DNA of 64,000 nt, from assembly GCA_011037195.1 (NCBI GenBank), contig JAAEAF010000351.1:62001-126000 (forward strand), given 5' to 3'. Positions 50,554 to 62,899 of the stretch are shown here, piece after piece. The notes under the pieces were generated by a model, which was not told the DNA's origin, made no database searches, and was given only the letters and a program-made list of their open reading frames with translations. A program made the translations under genes and the position numbers. This DNA comes from Triatoma infestans (taxonomy: Eukaryota > Arthropoda > Insecta > Hemiptera > Reduviidae). Each line of letters opens with the position of its first letter. The first letter of the stretch is position 1.

Positions 50554-52920
50554 GTAAGTAAATTATTATTATGTGTTTATAGAGTGGTATAACGTTAGAT
50601 TTTGCTATGCAAAATAATTTTCGAGTGATTCCCCAAAAAATTTGTAATTTACAAAATATCTTTATTAATTTATTATTATTAACTAAAAATGCTTTAATTA
50701 ATTGAGTATAATAGGTAATTGCGCATATTGTGTCTTATAAATTGAAAACTTGGGGTTATGCATTTTTGTAGAAATAAAAATTGAATAAAACGGGGGAATT
50801 TCGAATCAACAATAGGGTAAATTTTTGAAACAATTTATGCTTTGTAAAATACATAGAAAATTCTTGACTCTTTTAATATTAAGATTTAATTAACTAATAT
50901 ACATACAATTTTTTGTTATAAATCAAACCGTTTACCATATGCATACCATCGTTAATGTTGATAGTCAGGTTGTTTTATATTTCATATGCTACTGTAATGT
51001 GTAAATGTTGGTTATGAATTGTCCTAAATTTTGTAATTGGATGCATTTTAAATTATATCCTCTGATTTTTGTTTTGGATGAACCCACTATTTATCAAAAA
51101 TTTTTAACCTGCTTTCTTTCTTACAAAGTAAGCGGCATAGTTAATTTTTACTTATTTTTATTATTATTATTATTATAACTATGATAAATAGTTATGTTTA
51201 TATCCTTTAATTGGATTTTAAGTAATGTTTAAAAAAAATTTTTGTATTAACATTAAAGTAAATAAAATCCCCGGCTTTTATTTATTACGTGCTCCTTGGA
51301 GATTGTTGTTGTAGGAACTCTCATGGCATCACAACATGCAGGGTTAATTAGTGAAATTTAAAAATAGCTTTTAAAATAATAAATTAAGTTTATTATTTAA
51401 AGATTTTCTTTTTTTTTAAACAAATTAGTTGAATATTTCTTCAAGTGAAAGATTAATAGATGTCAGTTAATTGCGTTTTCACGCATTTTGGATCATATAT
51501 ACCGGCAGCCATGTTTGGTCGATTGCTATGCGCATTTGTTCTTTTTTATGTTGTGGTCATTTATTAATTTGTTTATTCTATGAGTTTAAATACTTGTTAA
51601 ACTTTATTATTTACAAGGAAATATGTTCATTATTTTATATAGAAATACCTTATTAGTATATTTTAGTTGGTATAATAGAAGGTGATTGATAGAGCCCGTG
51701 TTAGGGAACACGTTCAGCAGTAAACCCCACCTATTGAAAGTCACTTGTGTACTGGCTCTTGCTATGTTTTCTGCCGACTTGTTGAACAAATCAATAAATT
51801 CGCGTGGCGAATAAATGTCATAATGTCCCCTCTACGAAAAAAAGCTACTAAAATTATATTTAATCTCAGTTTATTTTATTTTTTTTAAGCCAATATAAAT
51901 TGCATTATATGTATTCTAAAAAAAAATAAAATAAAAAATATAACTACTGCCAGAAATAGTATTCTTATCCTTATCAATTTAATTGTATTAATGGCCGTCC
52001 TCTTAGTTTTTTCCCATGTAACAGAGATTTCTTTTGATAATTTATTTTCGATTCTGGACTGTTTTAGTTAAAATAAATATGTGTGTATAATTATAAAGAT
52101 TTAATTACGATTATGTCAAAAAGGAAAATAAATTTATTGTAGACTATTATTATTAATACATTAGTGTGGTTGCACTGTCTTTGAGAACATAGTTGACTTA
52201 GAAGCTGAGATGTGAAAACTGATTTTTCTATACATTATATATGCGATCTTAGTATTTTGAATCTCGTTTAAAGATAAAGTATAAAAGATGTGCAATAATA
52301 TTACATTTTTTTCTAGCTTTTAATAAATACAGTATTTCTGATTTTTAGTACCTTTTTTTTTTTTTGGTACAAATTAAAAGTAGCTTGGAAATGTATTTGG
52401 ATTTACTCATTGTTAGGGAAGTAAGATTTTATACTTATTTTTTTTTTATAATGCCAAGTTCAGATATCATTGCAAAGCATCACATATTAAATAAGGTCAA
52501 GTCTACATTGGCTGGCCTTAATCGTGTTTCCTGGGTTCGATTAATTGCTGCTCTTTTCTATAATATCGGAAATTTAGTTTCATTTAATTTTATGTATTCA
52601 CATTTTTGTAATTGATCTCTTTTATCTTCTTTGTTTAATTACGCGTCTATAATTTAGCCGCTTCAAAACATACAATAAATATCTAGTATGAATCATATCT
52701 TCAGGTGACTCCAGTTCTCAGATTCCATTGAAAAAATGTATTTAAACAGAATATACTTAATGTAAGTAAGGTTTCATTAATAATTTATTTCTTAGGCGGC
52801 AATTCACACAGTTCTAATTGACAAATTTTATTCAATATTGATTTTTTTTTTCTTAATGTCCGCCGCCTTAATTATACAGATGTTGGATGCTTCACTTTGA
52901 TAAAATGCTACTTTTGAGGG
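50554..52920 (+). other. Start of the long ANP32 intron, nothing recognised
   Basis: AT-rich sequence. Short open frames here (for example near 51,471 and 52,364) lack any similarity that I recognise. No repeat family copy was supported. Confidence 0.45.
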
Positions 52921-53465
52921 CAGCATGGCGTCCCTCAACTCATTTTCTTCAAATTCGGAATTGCAGTTTACATTGATATTAGTACATTGAAATGGGCATT
53001 TTAGAGAGTAGCCTGACTAAACTCTCTTAGTAACCCCCGTACAATCAATTTCGCAGAACAGGTTTTTATTTAAAAGTTATAAAACCACAATTTTGTTTGT
53101 TTGTTTGTTTTTTTTTTTAGCCTGGCAACAGAGATTTTAAAGACAATCGTATAAAAAGAAAGTGAGGTATCCATTCAGTAAAGAGATGCTTCCTGTTAAC
53201 GAATCTCCATCAGTGCTCTCCTGTTTTAGCTTTGGAGATATCCAAACTAACTGAAACTCAAATTCGTGCTTCTTCAGTCTAGTATTTTTTTGTTTTTGGG
53301 TTATTTATTCGCACAAACACGCATACAAAATATATATTTCTATATATTTTTCTCTCGCTAAAGAGTTTTATAAAAACAATTTTTTCATGCTCAGAGGGTT
53401 TACTTCAAACATTTTTTCCCGATAAAAACAATCAATGTCGAAAATTGGACGATTGCTAAGCGCAT
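52920..53465 (+). repeat. High-copy interspersed repeat, diverged copy
   Basis: It keeps TCATTTTCTTCAAATTCGGA, TTGAAATGGGCATTTTAGAG and ACAATCAATGTCGAAAATT in the same order as other copies. It is otherwise noncoding. Confidence 0.55.
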
Positions 53466-53762
53466 TTGTTCTTTCTTATGTTGCGGTTATTTATTAATTT
53501 GTATTTGACCCTGATATATATAAAGTTAGATTTCTAGGCGATATGTTTCAAATAAAAGTAAAAGAATTTTTCTGTAGTAATATTTATATTATTTTGAAAT
53601 AAATAGTTGTAATGTTAATTTGTACTGAAGCCTTAAATGTCTGATCCTAAAAAAAATATCAAGTTTGTATTTATTAACATTTTTGGTTTCAGAATTGTAT
53701 TGTCCACATACAAATTATTCTCTGAATATATAATAATTAGGATAAAATTTGTAGTCGATTGC

Positions 53763-54222
53763 TGTGGCGAATGCTGACGTCGTGTTTTGCCTGCAACATA
53801 ATCATAAGGCACCGCCCAAAAGTTGTGTGTCTCCATATGTCACGTGAGGCGTGACATTCCTCCCTACCAAGATTCAAGCGAATAAAGTGAGCCTCCTACC
53901 AAACATCCTGTGATATCCGAAGGAGAAGTTAGAAAGTAGTGGGGGAGTTGAGAAAGCATATATAAATGCACGCTACTCAAAGTATATCCTTCAAGTCTAC
54001 ATCATGACTCTGCCCGCTCAGTTTGTCACTCTCTTTTAAACTACCATACTCTGATAGTTCAACATTCCTTTGTACATAATTAATATGCACACGTGTTCAG
54101 TCAGTCAGTATACTTTGCTCTTCAACCCTATATCATTTTTTCAGTTCAACTTCTCTACAAAATTCTACGATCTGTTTCAAGTATTGCACTTGTGTTGAAT
54201 TTTCACTAGAAATTTTCAGGTA
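53763..54222 (+). other. Possible solo LTR or alternative promoter
   Basis: A block less AT-rich than its flanks starts TGTGGCGAATGCTGACGTCG. It holds a TATA-like CATATATAAATGC at about 53,957, followed about 80-90 bases later by GCTCAGTTTGTCAC. It ends with AATTTTCAG then GTAAAAC, a possible splice donor. An isolated LTR with promoter would look like this. An alternative first exon of the surrounding ANP32 gene is also possible. Neither could be confirmed. Confidence 0.3.
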
Positions 54223-54283
54223 AAACTGAGTTCGAAAACCCCTAGGCTTTAATTCCACAAGGCTTTGTTTACTTTTCGGCCTT

Positions 54284-54516
54284 TTTTTTTTTTTTTAATT
54301 TAAGGCGCGATTGGCGCCCGGAGCCTTGTCAGTGCGCTGCCGGCCTCCGGACAGTGTTCAGTGTACTCTCGATACAGCAGACAACACTGTCTTTCACCGG
54401 ACAGTGAGCTGTAAGGGGCTCCCAGGAAGAGAAAAATCTTAAGGGCAGCATAGCTGGACTCGAACCCGGGTCCTCCGCGTAGGAGTCCCCGTGCGCAAAT
54501 ACTGAGCTAAATCTCT
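54284..54516 (-). repeat. tRNA-derived SINE, copy 6 (minus strand)
   Basis: On the minus strand: GATTTAGCTCAGTATTTGCG (A box), ACGCGGAGGACCCGGGTTCG with GAGTCC (B box), TGCTGCCCTTAAGATTTTTC, CACTGTCCGGTGAAAGACAG, CACTGTCCGGAGGCCGGCAG, GGCTCCGGGCGCCAATCGCG and a poly(A) tail. It is the best-preserved copy and probably the youngest. It lies in the ANP32 intron. Confidence 0.85.
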
Positions 54517-54539
54517 TCTTCTTTTTTTTTTTTTTTTGT

Positions 54540-56435
54540 AGTTGGTTAAAATTAATTTAATTTCTAAACTTGTTTTTCCATTAAACTAACAAATAATTGC
54601 TCCATTAATTACAATATCTTTTGTATCCTCTGCTATTCCTCTTTAGATCTATTATGTGTTTATAATTATATATTTGATATAATACCTCTTATTATTTGTG
54701 AGGTTTTGTGTGAGTGCGCGCGCTGTGTGGTTATCACTAAATTAAGGAAAGTCCATGATTATTAAAGGGGCTTATTTCCTAGTTTTCTATACATGGCCGG
54801 GTGTTTGAGTAGTTGCGTAACTGTAGATGTCAGCATGTTCTTAAGTAATTAAAATTTCATTTTTATTGCTAAACTATTACGACTTAAGAGGAAATATTGA
54901 TATATTTTCGAAATTTAGATTTCATCGCAAAAAAAAGTCTTTTTAAAGACTTATATGTGAAGAGCATGATTAGGAAAGAAAGACCGCCGAAGATATATGA
55001 TATTTCATTGAATGTATGGTTGGGTTAAGGTACGTGCAGCAGTGATGGGCAAAACGATTCCGCTTTCGGATTTATTTTTTTCGAATCAGCTCCAGGATTG
55101 GAACCTATTCCAAAACTCGCTAAATGGCAACTTATGAATTTTTAGCGCTAAAATGACCTTTACATTCGTTCAAATTCTTTCAAAATTCATTTCGTAATTA
55201 ACTTTGTCAGAAACAAAATTGTATTGCTTGTCCTTAATAAAAACAATAGACCAATATAGCAATATTTTTTGCTTTTTAATATTTTATTCTCCAATTTTAT
55301 GAATAATTTAATATTAATAAAATCAACAAAATATAGAAAACAACCAAGTAACCAAATATAATTTTAAAAAATAGCGCCAAACAAAAAATTTATCCTAATC
55401 TTTAGCCACCCACTTTCATACCTATTTCACATACGTCTTTAACCCACTCTTTCGTAAAATGAAATTTCCTTATGTCATTCATTTATTATATCACGTTTTA
55501 AGGTTGTTATAATGTTTTAATATTATATTTCTGATTAATATTTTTAAACAAACTTTGTTGAATATTTAAAAAATATATAAACATTGAGAGCGATCTGGTG
55601 CTAGAAATGTGAAGGTGGATTTAGTTACGAGCAGCATGACTTTGGCACAAGCTCGTGGAACCGTTTCACTTCCAAGCGTTTTAATTCCCTAAAATAGTGA
55701 TTTGATTTATTCGTTCATTTCGGACCGAAATAATTTCAATCAACTCTGATACCGAGTCCAGTCGGTTTCGAGGGATACAGCGAATGTGAGTATCCAGATT
55801 GCTATCGGGTTCAGAAATTCGTTCCAAATTCATTGCTACCTATTTTGAATTGTACATCTAGATGATCTTCATTAAAAATATGATTATATTGATGATTTTT
55901 TGTTACATTATAACTTGTTTGTATGCTACGGAAATATATTTTTGATCATCATCAATGCATCCGTATTTACCACCATTTGTTATATTATGGTTTGAGGTTG
56001 ATTATAAATAATTAAAATTTTCATTTAATTTTGCTGGAATGACTTCATTTAAAAATAAGTATTCGTATCAACGTTCCACCACCGGATTCATAGAAAAGCA
56101 TGCTTTTATTAATTGTGACCGGTTTCATTTTCCTACATTGTCAGAATTTGGTTCAGTGTCTTCGTATTATTTTAAATTATTTATGTTTCGTATACATTTT
56201 TTCGATTCCCTTGGTATATTGTATTTGGGAATCACTTGGAGATTTGAGAAGAATCTTTCAGTCAAGACTAGGAAAAGTGAAAATATCGGTTCACTATATA
56301 CTTTTCTGCTCCATTACTTCCTAGTAACAGGAAGTATTGCGATCGTGTTAAATTTTCGAAATTGAGTTTTCACCGGAAATATATTTTGTTTCGAAAAATT
56401 TTTAGTATTATGGTCTTTATTTGAACAAAATATTA
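54540..56435 (+). other. ANP32 intron, mostly unrecognised
   Basis: AT-rich DNA. A short fragment of the interspersed repeat lies at about 56,270-56,390 (CAGGAAGTATTGCGATCGTG, GAGTTTTCACCGGAAATATA, minus orientation). Nothing else is supported. Confidence 0.45.
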
Positions 56436-56439
56436 GCCC

Positions 56440-57770
56440 TACGCTTTGCTTTTCCTTGCCGACATCGAAACTTTTTTTCACGAAAAAGGCTTGTCTGGGG
56501 TTAGAATAGATGCGACGACCGATATTCTGGCTTTAGCATATGCCCAGGATTTGGCTATGCTGGCGGATTCTAGATCTGATGCAAGGAATAAGCTCCGTGC
56601 TTTGGAGGAAACTGTGATCAGAACGACTTAAATGTGAACGTTCAGAAAACCAATATGCTGAGGGTCTGCAAAAGCACTGGTAGGGGAGGTATGACACCGT
56701 TTTGGTATACAGGTCAAGTTGTTGATAGCGTTATCGGTTATGTTTACCTCGGAATTCCTTTTGCTGATTCCTCCGTGTTTTCGTAGGCAGCCGATTATAT
56801 GCACAAGAAAACTAATATGGCAGTTAGCTCGGCATTGTCACTCCTCGGCAGGTCCAAGGTAAATTCCTGGGAGGCCCAGACCCGTGTTTGACTCGTGAAT
56901 CACTCGTCAAAAGCGTACTAATGTACGGTGCATCCATATGGAGCCTACGTTATGTCCATCTGCTCGATAAACTCCAGTGTAGCTATTTTAAGAGATGGTT
57001 GGGTCTTGACGTTCCACCCCCTCATTTGCCATAAGACTTGAAACGAGCACGTTCCCTATGGCAAGAGATGTTTTAAAATCGGTATTGGGATGGCTTAAGC
57101 GTATTGGAGAAATGGATGACTCGAGACTACCTAAGATATGTTTTAAAAGGTTATTAGAAATCCATGAACAGGATAAAAAAAGTTCTATCAGATATAACTG
57201 GGTTACCCAAGTCGAACAAAATTTTGAGAATAGGGAGTAGTTAATGTGGTGGATTTTAGACTCCCGGAGACTTTAACACGCAGTACGATTGCGTTAGCGA
57301 TGAAGCTGGCTGAAACCTATTTGAGGGCAAGAGATCTTGAATCTCTTGCCAGCTCTAGGTTTAGCAAATTTTACGATTTCTCAATGGTGATGGATGTTAG
57401 CCCCCAGAGACACTTTCTTAGCGAAGTTCCTTTTAAATTGACTCGCCTATTTATTTAGAACAGACTAGCTGGGGTGCACATAATGAGGATATCGGCAGGG
57501 GGGAAACACCACACCATCTTGACCGATCGTGGGTGCTCTATCTGCAGCCTGGATATGGCGGAGGATTTGGGGCATTTACTGTTTCACTGTCCTAGCTACT
57601 TCACCCTTAGAGAGGAGTTTATGATATCCACCGAAACAAATGAGAGTGAAGCCATTAAAACAATATTAAATGTTCTTAACGAATTAGATATGTATAAAAT
57701 TTTGAGTTTTATTTGTAAACTATTAAGCTTAAGAGAAAGTATAATACTCTGGTAATTAGTTTACTGTATA
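56440..57770 (+). pseudogene. LINE reverse-transcriptase relic with C-terminal Cys/His motif
   Basis: A frame from 56,446 reads LADIETFFHEKGLSGV and DILALAYAQDLAMLADS, the finger/palm region in which the catalytic YADD has become YAQD. Further pieces read VYLGIPFADSS, SVLMYGASIWSLRY, then near 57,520-57,620 CSICSLDMAEDLGHLLFHCP, a CCHC-type motif found at the C-terminus of several LINEs. Frames shift at least three times and stops occur. The loss of the second catalytic Asp means no polymerase activity. It differs in sequence from the LINE at 34.6-37.3 kb. Confidence 0.85.
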
Positions 57771-57919
57771 CAATTTATTTACAATAAATAAATTGAATTG
57801 AATTTGAACAAAATATCTCGAATATGAGAAGTTCCACATAGCTAAAAGTTGGTATTCGGCTTAGGTACCAGCGCCGCCGCATCTAACTAGATGGTTTCGA
57901 GCAAAATCATCAAACGGTA

Positions 57920-58215
57920 GTGCGACATTAAAGAATGCTTCTTTTTTTTTAGTTTTTCGTGATTTTCTCGAAAACGGCTCCAACAATAATTTTCCTAAAA
58001 CTCCGTCTTATACTAACTAATCCACATAAATGCCTGTCACTTTTATTTGAAACATTTTTTTGAGAGTTCTGGAGGGGGGCAGTTGCATTAACTTTTGCTC
58101 TAAAGTACCATTTCAATACAATGTATGGTATGTAATCTATACATATAATATCTATTAGAAGTATTTCTAGAATTCCAAATTTGAAGAAAATAGGTTGGGA
58201 ATGCGTATTATGACG
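57920..58215 (-). repeat. High-copy interspersed repeat, inverted partial copy
   Basis: It holds TTTTCTCGAAAACGGCTCCA, ACTTTTATTTGAAACATTTT and GGAGGGGGGCAGTTGCATTA, inverse of the ACATAACCCCA / AAATGTTTCAAATAAAA / GCCATTTTCGAGAAAA order of other copies. Confidence 0.6.
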
Positions 58216-58309
58216 AGATAAAATTTCATGCAGCAATTTTAGAGAACTTTGAAATCCAAAAAAGACGATTCCAAAAGAGTAAAAAAAATAATCAAGTTTT
58301 AAGAATTTT

Positions 58310-58530
58310 GAAGTAGTAGCGTTTGCATGGATTGCCTTGATTGATGATTTTTTGTGTACATCGATTGGTTTTGAGAGTTTGTCCATCATAAGAATGTTTT
58401 GATAAAACATGTGATAATACAACTAGGGTGAATTGCGAAACCGGTCGATGTATACAAAATTAAGCAGGCTTTCACAGAAAAATAATCTTCACGTTTTTCA
58501 ACTCTGCGAAACCCAATCAATCACTCATAT
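58310..58530. repeat. Decayed family A foldback
   Basis: The left arm CATCGATTGGTTTTGAGAGT then TCCATCATAAGAATG is a mutated minus-strand family A core. The right arm GAAACCGGTCGATG, then AAGCAGGCTTTCACAGAAAA is a partial plus-strand arm. The core CTGATGA is destroyed on the right. Confidence 0.6.
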
Positions 58531-58558
58531 GAGCCAAGTAACTGATTATATGATTGTA

Positions 58559-58592
58559 TTCAAAGGATATAATTATAATTATATCCTTTGAA
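58559..58592. repeat. Perfect 34-base palindrome
   Basis: TTCAAAGGATATAATTA followed at once by its exact inverse complement, with no loop. It lies 30-odd bases from the family A foldback. Function unknown. Confidence 0.85.
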
Positions 58593-59319
58593 AGTAATGT
58601 TCCAGGTAAGGTCGAGATCTCTTTATGAATATGATGAAAATATCACTCAAAGAAAATTATGGAAATAGGCATTAAAGTAAAACAGACTAGAACGATTTTA
58701 GCAGAACCTTTCTCAAGGTTTCATCTAAGGTAGGAAAGGTTATAATACAAGGGGAATAGGTCCAGTGTATTCAGATTTATTTGAATTTAGTGGATCTCGA
58801 ATATAATATGTTATAGAGAAAACTCAATCTTATAATCTTTAACGAATTTAATACTTCTGAATTAAGAGAAAGAAGAATGAAAACAGATTGGAATGCAAAT
58901 TTAATATTAAAGGAAACTATCACTTTTATATTGTTTTATTTAAAGTGAACTAATTATAAATGTAGCAAAACATAGAAAGAATAAATTAAAAAAAGGCTAC
59001 TAAATCAGCAATTTATCTAAGTATAACACTAGCGCGGAAATAGGAATTATTTATATTGTCAGCAATATTGTAATGTGAATTCATTTTAACACCATTTGGA
59101 GAGAAATATGTACATTCTTATTTAATTTATTTTACTATTAATGTACCTTATTAGCATTATACTATATTCATCTGTTTGTAGAAGATAATATTGATCAAGC
59201 GGTGTTCACAGAATTTGTTTGTTCAACTTTGATAAGTTATATTCATTTAAAAAAATGTAAACGCAAATCAAGGTGTCGAGACAGTTATTGTGAAATACGT
59301 AATATGATTCCTTTTTTTA

Positions 59320-60320
59320 ATTTCTCTTTCTGCTGGAATCGTTTCAAATTTTCAGTTTCAAGTTTTCACCGGAAATCTACGTTTTTGAAGTTCCCTGAGT
59401 CCGAAAAAGTGTTTTCTAGGAGTAGTGTTTGTGTGTGTGTGTGTGTGTTGTGGTCAGCATAATTCAAAAGCGGAAAGGTCAAACTTGATATTTTGTTTAA
59501 ATTCCAGTAGGGGGAACTAACTAACAATAAGATTTTGGAGAAAATAGGTCAACCGGAAATACCACTTTACTAAATGGATTTTTCAGTTTTTTTAAGCTTT
59601 TTCTCGAAGATGATTCGCAATGATTTTTTCTTTAAAGTTGGTACATCAACTACACTTACACAAAGCTCTACAACTTCAATTTTTGAAACATTTCTCCGGG
59701 AAAATTTATTAAAGGAGGATTTTCTATGATGTGGGATGCTTGTCTCTAAAGTGCTATTTTAATTTATTATACGATTCTATCATCCATATAATATTAATCA
59801 GAATTAAATTTTGCAAAAATTCCGAAGTTGAAGAAAATCTGTTGACCGGAAGTATGACATTTCTGAATAGTTTTTTCAGTTTTCTCCTATTTTCTATATC
59901 AAAAAACTGTCGAATTTCATTAAACATGCTATACTAACTGTACATACCTCTAGAGATATATCACTTTTGTTTGAAACTTTTCCGGGGAAATTAATTTAAG
60001 GGGTGTTTCGAGGGAGGAGAGGTTATGCTTTCTTCTAATGTTTCCCCTTCAATTTGTTTTACATCACTGCAATCTATATAATATTAATTAGAATTAAATG
60101 TCTCGCCAAAATTCCGAATTCTAAGAAATATCAGTTGACCGGAAGTATGACATTATGATAAGATCTGAAGAATTTTTTTCGGTTTTCCGCAATTTAATAA
60201 AGCCGGGTTTCATTAAACTTTGTATATATCCTAACTTTACAAACAGAACCCTGTAGCTTTTGCTTGAAACTTGTTTTCTGAGTAAGAGAACGCCGTGTGG
60301 GAGTTTCACACCAGATTTGT
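59320..60320 (-). repeat. Interspersed repeat, two or three overlapping inverted copies
   Basis: GTTTTCACCGGAAATCTACG and CTGAGTCCGAAAAAGTGTTT begin an inverted copy, with a TG run at about 59,430-59,450. GTTGACCGGAAGTATGACAT then occurs at two places (about 59,840 and 60,130), showing nested or tandem copies. Noncoding. Confidence 0.65.
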
Positions 60321-62570
60321 TTTAATTTTGTTTTTGTTTTGTAAAGGCTTATCAAATTAATTTTATTTGGTTATAGAGTTGATTGTTTTGTTATTGTTTT
60401 ATGCTTTTTATATTGGCCTAGGAATGTCCCACCATCGTTCGAGTGTTTTTGTTGAACTAAAGGAATTTTAGAAAAGGATCTTTAGTTATGCTGTGGAGAA
60501 CAAATCAAGTAGTTGGGTGCAGATGTTTTGTTGTTAGGAAATGGTTGCGTAAGTGACGAATGTGGATGTAAGTATCCTAAAGCTAGGTAATTTACCAACT
60601 AATTCTGCAGTGTGATAGCTCTTTATATAATACGTTTACTTCAGAACCATTGAGGTATTATTCGGGTTTTTCTTTTGTAATTGCAATAAGATTTAATCTA
60701 TGTTGAATGGTTTGTTCTTAAATAAAGATCTTAAGTTTCCTTTTAATAAAAGGTCTGTGTAAAGATCTGAATTTAGTTTCTACAGTAGTAGAAATATGTT
60801 CCTTAGGTTGAACAGTGAGCAAGCTGACGAGGATAGATTCCCGAAATCATGATTCTCTCGTCTGGCCTGGGTTACAAAAAAAAAAAGAGTACCAATATCT
60901 TCTCTTGTAGATACTCCGAGGAACAAGGCAGCTATGATGAAAGAGTGCTTTCTTTCAGGCAATCCCCTTGAACATGTAATAGACTGCAGATTTTGGCTGG
61001 AAATAAAGGTAACGGGATAGTATGTTGTTAATGTAAAGGGTTTGTTGTTAGGCAGCGGGTAGCTGGGTAGCTTGTAGAAGAAAACAGTAGGTCCTTCTCA
61101 GTTATTAGTCAATAAAATATGTATTAGAACCCATTGCTAGAATTCAAAATTAAAAAAAAAAAATTGTTAACTGGAGTGTGATTTTTTTTTTTACTCAATT
61201 GGTTTTTGAGTTTTTTTTGGGAATTTTCTTCTCGAAAACATCTAAACAATTTTCTTTAAACCTAAATTTTCAGCTGCATAGATTAAGAGTATCCGGAAAA
61301 ACTGATTTTATGGGTTTCGGGGGAGGGGGTCATTCAATTAGGATAGCTTAATTGCTTGAGATATTGCTTGGGCGCTGGCACACAAGTTATATTCGAGTAA
61401 AAAAAAAAAATTGGTCAATTAAATTGTATTAGTAACATTAGAGAATATGTGAGAGTGTTTCACACCAGATTTGTATTACATAGATCTCTTTGTATGTATA
61501 ACTATGCTTTATTAAGTTATGATAAGGAAAAAATACGAAAAATGGAACATGTAAGAGTGCAGGAAGAAGGTGTATTTTTTAAAACTGGTTTGTGCTTGTT
61601 TATCTATTTTATTGCACCGTGCGTTTGATTGCTGAAAGTTTGTTGGTAGGTACGAGGATATCTTTTATTTATCTATATTTAAGCGAAATTATAAAAAAAA
61701 GAAAGAAAAAAAAAAAAGAGAGAAAGAAGCTGATTTGTTTATTAAAGATAACTCAAATGCTCATGTCCTTTTCACTTAAAAACTGACTCATTCTATTTAT
61801 TTATTTTTCTTAATGTTTATAGATCCTTTCAAGAAAATTATATTCAGCAAATATGTTTATTCCAATTATAGTTTTCATCAAGTAGTTGATTAAAACTGCA
61901 AGGTTTTTTTTTTTTATTCTTGTACAACAGTAAAAGAAAATTTTTAATATTGTAACATTGACAAAACATTGCATGTGATACAGTAGTGGGGAATTCATGA
62001 AACAATCATTAGAGAGGAGGAGGGAGTGATGAACCTCCACCCGTTGAAAATGGTCACAGTTCTAGAATATTTGTTTGTACACACACGTCTGGCTGGGCAA
62101 GTTGGTAATGATTGCGTAACTTATTTAAAATATATATAAATAAAAGAATGATTATCAACCAAGGTGATGTAGAAATTGTTCCATTTTTTAACGAATGTTT
62201 TCATATTTTTGTTGTATTTTTTTTTTTTTTTAATAAAAATTCAATTTGTTATTGGTGTAAAACATTCAGATGGTTTCCTTTTATTGTATTTATTGCTGTT
62301 ATAATAATTGAGAAATTTTTTTCAAACAGTTTATAGTTGGAACTTTTAGCAGTGATATTATAATTGTTGGTTATAGAGCATAAAGAGTGCCTGAATCTGA
62401 TTACATTGAATGGTACCGCCTTCTGGTAGCCCACAGCAATGAGAAAATTTGGACATTTGGAAAATTAAGCCTTAACATTCCAAGAACTTCTCTAAAATTA
62501 ATTTTTCTGACAAAATGTTTCAAATTTGACAAATTGATAGACCTAGAACGAAAGCGTTCCTTTCATTTTT
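60320..62570 (+). other. ANP32 intron with scattered repeat fragments
   Basis: A fragment of the interspersed repeat at about 61,140-61,330. The rest (including AG/A-rich simple sequence at about 61,690-61,730) has no recognised feature. Confidence 0.4.
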
Positions 62571-62579
62571 GAGAATAAA

Positions 62580-62765
62580 TTAAACATATTGAATATGTGG
62601 ATGGATCCGCAATGCTGGTGGATAACATCTGGTATTTTATCCGTCGTAGCATGCATATTTATTTTCTTCCTGACAGGTTTCGGATTTGCATCCATCGTCA
62701 GAGCAAATTCACCAAGTTCGTGTAAAGAGTTCACTTCAACATAATGTTTCTGCCACTTGTTACTC
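62580..62765 (-). repeat. Hammerhead-like repeat, family B, copy 3
   Basis: The minus strand of 62,669-62,705 reads GCTCTGACGATGGATGCAAA then TCCGAAACCTGTCAGGAAG. It has CTGACGA, GGAT/ATCC stem II, GAAA and ACCTGTC ending in a GUC-type site. Flanks match the 25,700 copy in the opposite orientation, including GAAGTGAACTCTTTACACGA and CTACGACGGATAAAATACC. Confidence 0.7.
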
Positions 62766-62899
62766 ACACTCGTTGGTTGTATAATAAATAGAAAAATATA
62801 ATATTGGTTGTATAATAAATACATGTTGGTTGTATAATGTAAAATTCAACATATCCTATAAATTTGCATTTCCAATTAATAGATATATTTCAAACTTGG

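Noticed and set aside
57949..58422. 157-codon minus-strand open frame
   Set aside because: It overlaps the interspersed repeat and a decayed family A arm; no domain is recognised.
30600..62765. CRISPR array from recurring short repeats
   Set aside because: Eukaryotic dispersed repeats with irregular spacing; no array of uniform repeats and spacers.
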